A stretch of 16,251 nucleotides of DNA from CAZVPF01 sp964628195 (GTDB taxonomy: Bacteria; Planctomycetota; Phycisphaerae; Sedimentisphaerales; Anaerohalosphaeraceae): NCBI GenBank assembly GCA_964628195.1, contig CAZVPF010000054.1, positions 1-16,251 of the forward strand, given 5' to 3'. This document shows positions 1 through 6,846 of the stretch, piece after piece (position 1 is the stretch's first letter; each line of letters begins with the position of its first letter). The notes under the pieces were generated by a model. The model made no database searches. It worked only from the letters and a program-made list of their open reading frames with translations, and was not told where the DNA came from. The translations under genes were made by a program, and so were the position numbers.

Positions 1-191
1 ACAGCGGCAGAAAGTCCGTGGCGATGAAACTGATCGACCTTGAAAAAGACTTAAAGGAAAAAAACGATCTTTCAAAACAAAATCCTGAAGTTGTGAAAAA
101 GCTTTTAAACTATGCCGAAAAGGCACGCAAAGAATTAGGTGATGAAAATATTCATGGCTCCGGACAGCGATGGATGCCGCATATGAAATAA
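1..191 (+). CDS. Sulfatase (arylsulfatase family), C-terminal end only
   Basis: The window opens inside a reading frame (codons start at base 3) that runs 62 codons to a TAA. It carries the typical tail of formylglycine-dependent sulfatases: the segment LIDLEKDLKEKNDLS matches the family's closing 'LYDLxxDPxExxNLA' beta-strand signature, followed by a helix (PEVVKKLLNYAEKARKELG) and a short polar end. The catalytic half, with the Cys/Ser that becomes formylglycine and the metal ligands, lies outside the window, so substrate cannot be judged. Sulfatases of this kind hydrolyse sulfate esters, often on polysaccharides, and are usually exported. The call rests on this tail alone; the family is fairly clear, the substrate unknown. 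Confidence 0.7.
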   Translation, partial: SGRKSVAMKLIDLEKDLKEKNDLSKQNPEVVKKLLNYAEKARKELGDENIHGSGQRWMPHMK

Positions 192-373
192 TTAATTGCG
201 CTATTATGCTAACCTTTTTCGCAAAATGGAGTTTAAACATAAGCTCAAAATAATACCCTTCCTATAAATTTTTCCCGCGCGATTGATTTTAGACTTTCGC
301 TCTCTTTAATCATCTTTCATACTTGCTCAAAAACGGAAAAGATGCCTGATGTATATCAAAGAGATCACGCCGG

Positions 374-544
374 GTGATTGCCGGCTTGTGGTCATTTATG
401 AAAAGTCATTACCTGGGCAACAGGATATATGCAGATTATGATGATATTTTTGAGGCAGCAATGAATGCGTGGAATCAAATCAGCGAAGATAAATTCCACT
501 TAATTTGTAATACCAACTGGATAAAAAACATGAGAATTATTTAG
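374..544 (+). pseudogene. IS630-family transposase, C-terminal remnant
   Basis: An open stretch ending in TAG at 542-544 translates to ...GLWSFMKSHYLGNRIYADY and on through DDIFEAAMNAWNQIS to a C-terminal NTNWIKNMRII. This follows the last part of IS630-type DDE transposases (ENVWQFMR..WLSNRVF..YDxIVDACCDAWN). The catalytic residues, the 'LPPYSPELNP' block and the N-terminal helix-turn-helix are absent; upstream of about 374 the frame is closed by stops. No terminal inverted repeats or TA duplication were recognised. It is a decayed fragment, not an active element. Confidence 0.6.
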
Positions 545-596
545 AATGCGTATGAGTGGTGTTTTTTCAAGTCCAGTATTACCCATTAAACTTGCA

Positions 597-823
597 TTAA
601 CCGCAATTGCCAGCCGTCCTCATGTTCTCCTCATATAAACCAAACCACCGTCCCAGGCAGAAGATTGTGCCCGGATACTTCCGTCGAAAAGCGGCCAACC
701 CGCTTGTGTCCTTAGCCGGATACATGTATTTGAAATACAGTATTTCGGGGTTAGAATCGTCTAACAGCCGTTCAAGCCGTTTGACATCTTTCTGTTATAT
801 TCTGCCCGCGTTGCCCATCGCAT
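597..823 (-). pseudogene. Broken minus-strand reading frame, family unknown
   Basis: From an ATG at 823 (GGAG two bases upstream, too close for an ideal ribosome site) the minus strand reads MRWATRAEYNRK. If the frame then shifts by one base it continues as DVKRLERLLDDSNPEILYFK, then YMYPAKDTSGLAAFRRKYPG and CLGRWFGLYEENMRTAGNCG to a TAA at 597-599. The composition looks protein-like (balanced charged and aromatic residues), and the open part is about 66 codons. I do not recognise the family. It may be a frameshifted relic in the decayed zone between the IS630 remnant and the tRNA, or chance. Confidence 0.25.
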
Positions 824-842
824 AGCTCCGTTAATTATAATA

Positions 843-871
843 TTGACAAATTGATATAAGCTCTTTATAAA
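843..871 (+). promoter_or_regulatory. Sigma-70 promoter of tRNA-Leu(UAA)
   Basis: A -35 TTGACA (843-848), a 17-base spacer and a -10 TATAAA (866-871) lie directly upstream of the tRNA, whose first base (884) is 12 bases past the -10. This is near consensus and fits a stable-RNA promoter. Confidence 0.8.
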
Positions 872-883
872 TAACATGTTTAA

Positions 884-966
884 GGCCGAGTGGCGGAATG
901 GCAGACGCTGGGGATTTAAAATCCCCTGCCCGCAAGGGCGTGTGGGTTCGACTCCCACCTCGGCTA
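884..966 (+). tRNA. trnL-UAA: tRNA-Leu, anticodon UAA
   Basis: Class II tRNA with a long variable arm. The acceptor stem GGCCGAG (884-890) pairs with CTCGGCT (959-965), with a G1-U72 wobble and A73 at 966. The anticodon stem GGGGA/TCCCC (910-914, 922-926) encloses loop TTTAAAA with anticodon TAA at 917-919. The variable arm folds as GCCC-GCAA-GGGC, and the T arm is GTGGG-TTCGACT-CCCAC (942-958). The 3' CCA is not encoded. A73 and the D-loop GG both fit leucine identity. Confidence 0.93.
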
Positions 967-1152
967 TCCTTAAATTACTGCTAATAAAGTACTTAAACGG
1001 CCCCGAATTTGGCTTTAAGCGAACTGTTAATCCAGTTTTAAGCACCATAAACTTATAATTTTAGAGTCGACAACTCTATTTACTCGAAGCCTTAATCTTA
1101 TCATTAAAAAAGCCTGACTCATTGCTGGCATAAATCATTACCTGTGTTTTGC
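967..1152 (+). repeat. Post-tRNA repeat, copy A (diverged)
   Basis: The AT-rich sequence after tRNA-Leu(UAA) aligns without large gaps to the sequence after tRNA-Leu(CAA) (16045-16231). Shared blocks include CTAATAAAGTACTTA versus TTAATAAAGCACTTA, and the end block around GGCATAAATCATTACCTGTG versus GACATAAATCATCCCCTCTG. At the position of copy B's promoter, copy A has only CTGGCA (1125-1130) and TTTTGC (1147-1152), so that promoter looks lost here. No coding region was found within it. Confidence 0.6.
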
Positions 1153-1374
1153 CATCAAACATTCGAAGTGTCCTCTTCAAAAAGTTATTGACACCATAGG
1201 GACATGAAAATTACAGAAATGCACCGAGCAGCAAAACTTCTATGAAATTCAAGGCAGTTTCAGAATTAGGCAAACAGGCTAATTATTATGACTGCATGAC
1301 GTTACGGACGAAGAAGCGGCAGAAATCCTTAAATAGCTTTCACCGAAAAATAATCCTCCTGTGTGAACGGCATA
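1153..1374. other. Intergenic stretch without recognisable gene
   Basis: Between the repeat and the dodecin gene there is no convincing reading frame. A short frame at about 1289-1336 reads LHDVTDEEAAEILK before a stop, which looks like a protein C-terminus but has no open extension upstream. The stretch is best viewed as decayed sequence continuing the gene-poor zone to its left. Confidence 0.4.
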
Positions 1375-1578
1375 CTATTCATGAATAATAAAAGTCACCT
1401 TCATATCTACGCGATAGCCTGTTATCTTATTGTTTTCAACATCGACATGCTGCTCCTTAACCCATACACCGCATATATTTTCCACCGTTTTAGATGTGCG
1501 TTCGATGCCGCTTTTAACAGCATCTTCAAAGCTATGCTCGGATTTCGAACTTATTTCAATTATCTTTGCTACTGACAT
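1375..1578 (-). CDS. Dodecin family flavin-binding protein
   Basis: A 67-residue protein, the usual length for dodecins. It opens with MSVAKIIEISSKSEHSFEDA and continues with the family pattern VKSGIERTSKTVENICGVWV, KEQHVDVENNKITGYRVDMK and VTFIIHE: one alpha-helix packed on a three-stranded sheet. Dodecins assemble as hollow dodecamers in the cytoplasm that bind and buffer flavins (riboflavin, FMN or lumichrome); the Trp that stacks on the flavin ring is in the GVWVKEQ segment. The start is supported by an AAAGGA ribosome site about seven bases upstream. The gene stands alone, divergent from the baeRF/ppsA pair. The assignment to the family is firm; the ligand is known only by analogy. Confidence 0.92.
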   Translation of the reverse strand: MSVAKIIEISSKSEHSFEDAVKSGIERTSKTVENICGVWVKEQHVDVENNKITGYRVDMKVTFIIHE

Positions 1579-1834
1579 ATTCAGGTCCTTTCCAAATTAA
1601 TAAACTAAACTTGCTTTAAATTCTGCAAATAAATTGGACTATATGTAACTACAAAAAAGAAGTCAGGAATTTTCTTAATCAGCTTATGAAAATTACTTAA
1701 TAATTATTTAGCGACAGGTATTTTGGGCCTCAGCAAAATATTGAGCTGGTTTAAGGATATTCCCTGTAGTTTCGTTCTTTTGTCAAATTATAATTTATAC
1801 TCACACACAATGTTTATTTTAAAAAGGTTAACTT

Positions 1835-2995
1835 ATGAATTTTTCATTAAGAGAGGTCGTCCTGAATCTGCTTAAAATAACCGATTGGCCCTGTATATCG
1901 ATTTATTTGCCGGTAAACAAGGAAACTTTCGATACAAAAGGCAATGCCATAGCACTGAAAAACCTTATATCGAACGCAAAATCCTCCTTGAAAGACAAGG
2001 AGCCTGAGAAAGATTATTCGCCGATATTTAAAGAGGCAGAACAGATTTATGAAGATCTCAAAACACGTAAAAACTATGGTGAGACAATAGCCATGTTTAT
2101 TTCAAGAGACCGATGTGAAATGTATAATCTGCCAATAAAAGCTTCAGAGTCAGTTTTGGTTGATCGAAGGTTCAACCTAAAACCCATACTGCCTCTGCTA
2201 ACATCCAATAAACAATTTTACATCCTGTTATTTAACCAGAAAGCTGCCAGCCTTTACGAATGTGATTTTTACGGCATAAATCACCTTCCTTTCAAAGAAG
2301 GTAATATCGGAATACAGAATATTACAGATTTTACAGAATTCCAAAAGCATAATCAATCCCATACAGCTCCCGCAGGCAGTAGCACCGGAACCGATGCCCA
2401 GTTTCACGGGCAGGGTACCACCGGGGACAAAAAGGTCCATAAACAAAAACTGCTTTTGGAATTTGTAGAACTTGTTGATAACGCTCTTCAAAAAGTTATT
2501 GCAGGCTCATACCGGCCGCTCCTGCTCGCCGGTGAACAGAGCGTTTGCGATTTTTTCAGGAATAATTCCAGTTATAAGCCCATCATGGAAAGAATAGTTC
2601 GAGAAAAACCAGAGTTAATGAATGAAAAACAGCTTCATAAAAAAGCTGTTGAAACAGCACGTCAATGGTTCGGCAAAGCTCAGAGGCAAAAAATAGAAAG
2701 TTTCCCGTCCGCATATGAAAACAACCAGGCCTCGACCGACATAAAGGAGGTCATCCCGGCAGCGAGAAACGGCAGGATCGCGGACATATTCATTGATCCC
2801 TCCAAAAGCATATTCGGCCGTTACGAGCAGGATAAAGAGGGTGTTTTCGTAGGTGAAGAGTATAAAAAGCCCGACTCGGAAGAGCTCATAAACCTTGCGG
2901 CGATGTTGTCATTCGGCAGTGATGCAAACATTTATGAAATGCCGAAAGAGAAACCTTTAAAAGACAATTCCGTTGCGTGCATCTTCAGGTACTGA
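1835..2995 (+). CDS. baeRF-family protein (bacterial eRF1-like domain protein)
   Basis: A 386-residue soluble protein of the bacterial archaeo-eukaryotic release-factor-like (baeRF) families. Diagnostic features seen: the N-terminal LLKITDWPCISIYLPVNKE block (about residues 12-30), the central FYILLFNQKAASLYECDFYG strand pair (about 130-150), a glycine-rich loop FHGQG (190-194) followed by a charged helix KKVHKQKLLLEFVELVDNAL, and the family-typical end IYEMP...ACIFRY. Related sequences resemble the middle and L7Ae-like domains of eRF1/Pelota and are proposed in the literature to act on ribosomes or in stress responses; no experiment defines the role. The HGQG loop sits where eRF1 has GGQ, but equivalence is my inference. 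It begins after an AAAGG site seven bases upstream and is followed after 27 bases by ppsA, so the two are probably co-transcribed. I saw no clear promoter in 1579-1834. Confidence 0.8.
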   Translation: MNFSLREVVLNLLKITDWPCISIYLPVNKETFDTKGNAIALKNLISNAKSSLKDKEPEKDYSPIFKEAEQIYEDLKTRKNYGETIAMFISRDRCEMYNLPIKASESVLVDRRFNLKPILPLLTSNKQFYILLFNQKAASLYECDFYGINHLPFKEGNIGIQNITDFTEFQKHNQSHTAPAGSSTGTDAQFHGQGTTGDKKVHKQKLLLEFVELVDNALQKVIAGSYRPLLLAGEQSVCDFFRNNSSYKPIMERIVREKPELMNEKQLHKKAVETARQWFGKAQRQKIESFPSAYENNQASTDIKEVIPAARNGRIADIFIDPSKSIFGRYEQDKEGVFVGEEYKKPDSEELINLAAMLSFGSDANIYEMPKEKPLKDNSVACIFRY

Positions 2996-3022
2996 CAACA
3001 AGCTTACTCAAAAGGAATAAAT

Positions 3023-5455
3023 ATGAATGACTCAAACACATATATTAAATGGCTCGAAAAACTTACTAACGATGATGTACCGTCGGTGGGAGGAAAAAAT
3101 GCATCCCTTGGCGAAATGATAAGCGCCCTTAAAGACAGGGGCATCCGCGTTCCGGATGGCTTTGCAACAACAGCCGAGGCATACCGTGAATTTATTCGTG
3201 CCAACGAGCTTGATGAAAAGATCAGGGCGATTATAAACGAATGGCAAAGCGACGATAAAAAGCTCGCCAAGGCGGGCAAGGAAATACGAAGGCTTTTCAA
3301 GAAGTCCGCCTTTCCCGAAACAGTGGAAAAACAGATACGTGACGCTTACACAAGCCTCTGCGAAAAATATGACACCGAAGAAGTGGATGTGGCTGTAAGA
3401 AGCAGTGCCACAGCCGAAGACCTGCCCGAGGCTAGCTTCGCCGGCCAGCAGGAAACATATCTAAATATAACCGGACCTGACGAGCTTATAGAGGCGTGTA
3501 AAGGCTGCTACGCTTCTCTATTTACAGACCGCGCCATCAGCTACCGCAGTGAAAAAGGATTCGACCACTTTAAAGTAGCGCTCTCCATAGGCGTTCAGAA
3601 AATGGTCCGCAGTGACCAGGCCGGATCAGGTGTAATGTTCACACTCGATACGGAAACAGGTTTTCGGGATGTCGTCGTAATAAATGCTGCATGGGGACTG
3701 GGTGAAAATGTTGTCCAGGGCTCCGTCAATCCGGATGAATATGTGGTATTCAAACCACTGCTCGGTAAAGACAACTACCGACCCATCGTCGAAAAACACC
3801 TCGGCGAAAAAGAAAAGAAAATGATATACTCCTCGGGCGGCAGCTCAGCTACGAAAAATGTGGATACATCGAATAAGGAACGTACATCAACTGTGCTCAG
3901 CGACGATAATATTCTAAAACTTGCCCAATGGGCCTGCGCCATAGAGGAGCACTATGGCAAGCCGATGGACATAGAATGGGCCTTGGATGGTCAAACCGAT
4001 GAATTGTTCATCGTACAGGCCCGGCCGGAAACGGTACAGTCGCAAAAGAAACCCGGCCAGTTCAAATCATATAAGTTAAAGGAAAAAGGCTCGGTCATAA
4101 TAAAGGGCCTGTCAATAGGCCAGGCTATAGCCTCCGGCAAGGCGCAGATTATTAAAAGTGCCGACCAGATCGACCATTTTGAAAAAGGCTCCATACTTGT
4201 CACAGGAATGACAGACCCCGACTGGGTCCCCATTATGAAAAAAGCGTCCGGAATTATAACCGACCACGGCGGCAGAACCTCCCACGCGGCAATCGTCAGC
4301 CGCGAACTGGGTATACCCGCTGTTGTAGGAACCGGGGACGGCACGAAAGATGTTAAAGAAGGAAAAGAAATAACCATCTCTTGCGCCGAAGGAGACCAGG
4401 GAATGGTCTATGACGGGCTGCTTGACTTTGAACAAAGCGACCTTGATATAGAAAACCTGCCCGAGGTCAAGACACAGATAATGATGAATGTTGCAAGTCC
4501 AGCCGGCGCTTTCCGATGGTGGCCCCTGCCTTGCAAAGGGGTCGGCCTGGCAAGAATGGAATTTATAATTAACAATATCATAAAAATACACCCTATGGCG
4601 CTGGTCAATTATGATAGCCTCGAAGATAAAGAGGCCAAGAAACAGATTGATGAGCTAACCGCGGGTTATGATGACAAAAAGCAATACTTTATCGACCACC
4701 TGTCACGCGGCATTGCGAGGATCGCCGCATCGCAATACCCCGAACCAGTTATAGTCCGAATGAGCGACTTTAAAACAAATGAATACGCCGAACTGGTAGG
4801 CGGAAATAATTTTGAGCCGAAAGAAGACAACCCGATGCTTGGTTTTCGCGGAGCGAGCAGGTACTACAGTGAAAAATACAAAGACGGTTTTGCGCTTGAA
4901 TGCGCGGCAATAAAAAAAGTCCGCCAGCAGATAGGGCTCGACAATGTACGCATTATGATACCTTTTTGCCGAACCATCGAAGAAGCCAATAAAGTTATGG
5001 ACACACTCTCGCAGTTCGGTCTCAACAAAGGGGATAACGGCCTGGAGATTTATGTCATGTGCGAGATACCATCCAACGTTATTCTTGCCGATGAGTTTGC
5101 CGGTATCTTCGACGGATTCAGTATCGGCTCCAACGATCTGACACAGCTTGTGCTCGGCATAGACAGGGACTCGGAGGATCTTTCGGATCTGTTTGACGAG
5201 AAAAACGAAGCGGTAAAAAATACAATTGCCGAGGTAATTGAAAAGGCCCATGACAACGGCACAAAAGTCGGAATATGCGGCCAGGCCCCAAGTGACTACC
5301 CCGAATTCGCGCAGTTTCTTGTCCGCTGCGGTATAGATTCGATGTCACTTAATCCTGACTCAGTGATAGACGTAATACAGAAAGTGGCCGAGATTGAAAA
5401 GAGAGAGCATCCTATTAAAGAGAAATTCAAAGAGATAAAAGCCTCTTTAAAATAA
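3023..5455 (+). CDS. ppsA: Phosphoenolpyruvate synthase (pyruvate, water dikinase)
   Basis: An 810-residue protein that aligns through its whole length with E. coli PpsA (792 residues). It converts pyruvate + ATP + water to PEP + AMP + phosphate, the entry step of gluconeogenesis from pyruvate. Domains in order: N-terminal ATP-grasp/nucleotide-binding domain (VGGKNASLGEMI near 23; AVRSSATAEDLPEASFAGQQ near 125-145; MDIEWALDGQ and IVQARPET near 315-340), the swivelling phosphohistidine domain (TDHGGRTSHAAIVSRELGIP, with His421, the same number as the E. coli residue), and the C-terminal PEP/pyruvate barrel (LGFRGASRY; SIGSNDLTQL; GICGQAPSD with catalytic Cys752). All key residues are present. 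An AAGGA site precedes the ATG. It is second in a probable two-gene operon with the baeRF gene. Confidence 0.96.
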   Translation: MNDSNTYIKWLEKLTNDDVPSVGGKNASLGEMISALKDRGIRVPDGFATTAEAYREFIRANELDEKIRAIINEWQSDDKKLAKAGKEIRRLFKKSAFPETVEKQIRDAYTSLCEKYDTEEVDVAVRSSATAEDLPEASFAGQQETYLNITGPDELIEACKGCYASLFTDRAISYRSEKGFDHFKVALSIGVQKMVRSDQAGSGVMFTLDTETGFRDVVVINAAWGLGENVVQGSVNPDEYVVFKPLLGKDNYRPIVEKHLGEKEKKMIYSSGGSSATKNVDTSNKERTSTVLSDDNILKLAQWACAIEEHYGKPMDIEWALDGQTDELFIVQARPETVQSQKKPGQFKSYKLKEKGSVIIKGLSIGQAIASGKAQIIKSADQIDHFEKGSILVTGMTDPDWVPIMKKASGIITDHGGRTSHAAIVSRELGIPAVVGTGDGTKDVKEGKEITISCAEGDQGMVYDGLLDFEQSDLDIENLPEVKTQIMMNVASPAGAFRWWPLPCKGVGLARMEFIINNIIKIHPMALVNYDSLEDKEAKKQIDELTAGYDDKKQYFIDHLSRGIARIAASQYPEPVIVRMSDFKTNEYAELVGGNNFEPKEDNPMLGFRGASRYYSEKYKDGFALECAAIKKVRQQIGLDNVRIMIPFCRTIEEANKVMDTLSQFGLNKGDNGLEIYVMCEIPSNVILADEFAGIFDGFSIGSNDLTQLVLGIDRDSEDLSDLFDEKNEAVKNTIAEVIEKAHDNGTKVGICGQAPSDYPEFAQFLVRCGIDSMSLNPDSVIDVIQKVAEIEKREHPIKEKFKEIKASLK

Positions 5456-5542
5456 TTATGCCAAATTGGTTCTGTAATAATCAGTTTGTAGTGCGCTTTT
5501 TCGACCTCTTGAGAAGTTAAGCAATTTCCATACCCTTTTTAA

Positions 5543-5569
5543 GGAAGCTCCCTCCTGCGGGGAACTTTC
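5543..5569. terminator. Possible terminator between convergent ppsA and superoxide reductase genes
   Basis: An imperfect ten-base-pair hairpin (5543-5552 with 5560-5569, one mismatch and one G-T pair, seven-base loop) lies in the 165-base gap between convergent genes. A CTTTTT tract follows on the plus strand at about 5580-5585, eleven bases past the stem, and AAAAAGG flanks it for the minus strand. Position is ideal; the structure is only fair. Confidence 0.35.
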
Positions 5570-5620
5570 ATCATAAGCCCTTTTTGTCTTAACCCTTGTT
5601 ATTTCGCTCATCGCCGGGCC

Positions 5621-6019
5621 TTATTTAACTTCTATTTCCTTTTCATACTCCCATGTGCCGTGCATGTTGCAGCGTTCGTAAGCTCTTAGTTTTCCGTGCG
5701 AATGCTCCAGGGCCACACAGGCTTTCATGGTCGGACAGGTCGTCTTTGCGGTGAAGTCCATACGCGAAAGGTAAGTGTCGTCGGCATAGAGCTCAATAAA
5801 CTGTATAAAATGACCCGGCTCACTGGGATGATCCTTCAGCTTTCCGACTTCGACAGTCACTTCAAAACATTCACCTTTATTTACACTGTCCGGCGCTGTT
5901 ATAACCGGCAGGTGTTTCTTCGCCAGGTCATCCGTATCCTTGTCGCTTTGCACCACATTCACGCCGCAAAATACATCATCCGTACATTCTTTACTTGCTT
6001 CATGTTTTTTGGCTGGCAT
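5621..6019 (-). CDS. Superoxide reductase (neelaredoxin/desulfoferrodoxin family)
   Basis: A 132-residue protein matching the single-iron superoxide reductases, which reduce superoxide to peroxide in the cytoplasm of anaerobes without producing oxygen. The iron ligands are all visible: His36 (KKHLPVI), His64 (KDHPSEPG), His70 (GHFIQFIELY), then Cys117 and His120 in RCNMHGTWE, i.e. the four-His, one-Cys centre. The N-terminal rubredoxin-like iron domain of class I enzymes is missing; the first 32 residues hold only Cys12 and Cys18. The Glu of the usual Glu-Lys-His motif is Lys34 here (K34-K35-H36). A CAGGAGAG site precedes the ATG. It is the last gene of the minus-strand redox cluster, 132 bases after the CBS gene, and may be read from the same transcript or have its own promoter. 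Electrons could come from the nearby ferredoxin (inference). Confidence 0.88.
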   Translation of the reverse strand: MPAKKHEASKECTDDVFCGVNVVQSDKDTDDLAKKHLPVITAPDSVNKGECFEVTVEVGKLKDHPSEPGHFIQFIELYADDTYLSRMDFTAKTTCPTMKACVALEHSHGKLRAYERCNMHGTWEYEKEIEVK

Positions 6020-6065
6020 TTTTCTCTCCTGTTTAAAGTTTTGTTGTCGATTCGATAATCAGGAA

Positions 6066-6136
6066 GCGGCGGCTGTGTGCAAGCCGCCGGCCTCCCGACA
6101 TTACGGGCAATTTGCTTATGACCCCCCTTAAGCAAA
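6066..6136 (-). other. Cluster of hairpins between CBS and superoxide reductase genes
   Basis: Three inverted repeats follow one another: GGCGGCT/AGCCGCC (6068-6074 with 6082-6088, seven-base loop), CCCG/CGGG (6093-6106 region), and TTTGCTTA/TAAGCAAA (6111-6118 with 6129-6136, ten-base C-rich loop). None has a clear T tract after it in the minus direction, so a plain intrinsic terminator is not evident. They could attenuate transcription into the downstream superoxide reductase gene or stabilise an mRNA end. Confidence 0.35.
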
Positions 6137-6151
6137 CTGCTTAAACTGGTT

Positions 6152-6583
6152 TTAGTGGTTCGGGGAACAGGGTTGTGAAACCCCCTGCAGTGTTTCACCC
6201 ACAAGATTCTCTATATGGCTCTTAGCAGCAATGTCACCCAGCGATATAACCCCTGCCGGCCGGTTTTCTCTGTCCAGAACTATAAGCCTGCGAATTTTGT
6301 TGTCTTTCATTATTTGGGCTGCTTCGGAAATATCCGACTCAGCCGAACAGCCGGCGGTTTCACTGCTCATAACTTCACTTACCGCTGTATCGGAAGCCTG
6401 CTTACCCTCGGCGAGACAGCGGATAACTATATCCCTGTCGGTTATAATGCCGACGATCCGGTTTTCTTCACGGACCGGCAGAAAACCTATATTCAGTGAC
6501 TGCATCTTTTTGGCAGCATTCATCACGCTGTCAGAAGAATTAATCATTTCAAATTCGCTTGTCATAATTTCTTTAACCTGCAT
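6152..6583 (-). CDS. CBS-domain pair protein
   Basis: A 143-residue stand-alone protein made of two CBS domains forming one Bateman module: CBS1 at about residues 1-60 (VKEIMTSEFEMINSSDSVMN then NIGFLPVREENRIVGIITDR) and CBS2 at about 65-130 (VSEVMSSETAGCSAESDISE then IRRLIVLDRENRPAGVISLG). Each carries the conserved VGIITDRD / GVISLGD strand-helix that contacts adenine nucleotides. Such modules bind AMP, ATP, NAD or S-adenosylmethionine and regulate partner proteins; no catalytic domain is attached. An AGAGGTG site precedes the ATG. It lies 55 bases after the ferredoxin gene in the same orientation, so it likely belongs to the redox operon, with a sensory role as the simplest guess. Family is sure; ligand and partner unknown. 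Confidence 0.88.
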   Translation of the reverse strand: MQVKEIMTSEFEMINSSDSVMNAAKKMQSLNIGFLPVREENRIVGIITDRDIVIRCLAEGKQASDTAVSEVMSSETAGCSAESDISEAAQIMKDNKIRRLIVLDRENRPAGVISLGDIAAKSHIENLVGETLQGVSQPCSPNH

Positions 6584-6638
6584 ATTGCACCTCTTGGACT
6601 TTAAGTTAACATCTCTTTAAGTTTCAATTTCACAGTTT

Positions 6639-6824
6639 CTACTGAATCGAGATAGCGTCAGTGGGACATTCTTCGATGGCTGTTCGGCAATCTTCCTCAG
6701 CATCAGGTGGTACGGGTTCGACCCGCACCTTTGCGACCCCATTTTCTATATGAAACACTGCGCCGCAAATATCTTCACATGGCCCGCAGCCGCAGCAAAG
6801 ATCTTCATTCACTGTTGCTTTCAT
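6639..6824 (-). CDS. Ferredoxin, single [4Fe-4S] cluster
   Basis: A 61-residue ferredoxin of the small monocluster type seen in Thermotoga and many anaerobes. Cluster ligands are Cys10, Cys13 and Cys16 (LCCGCGPCEDIC) and Cys53 (ECPTDAI). Cys20 and Cys46 occupy the positions that form a disulfide in Thermotoga ferredoxin, so a vestigial second-cluster site is likely. Cys11 is an extra cysteine next to the first ligand. A GGGAGAG ribosome site precedes the ATG, and the gene starts 22 bases after the aldo/keto reductase stop, so the two are clearly co-transcribed. It probably shuttles low-potential electrons in the cytoplasm; the nearby superoxide reductase is a possible acceptor. Confidence 0.93.
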   Translation of the reverse strand: MKATVNEDLCCGCGPCEDICGAVFHIENGVAKVRVEPVPPDAEEDCRTAIEECPTDAISIQ

Positions 6825-6846
6825 TTCTCTCTCCCGAATTTATTTT

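Noticed and set aside
761..1058. Reading frames on both strands that cross the tRNA-Leu at 884-966
   Set aside because: They run straight through a well-folded tRNA and its promoter; no coding pattern, so chance frames.
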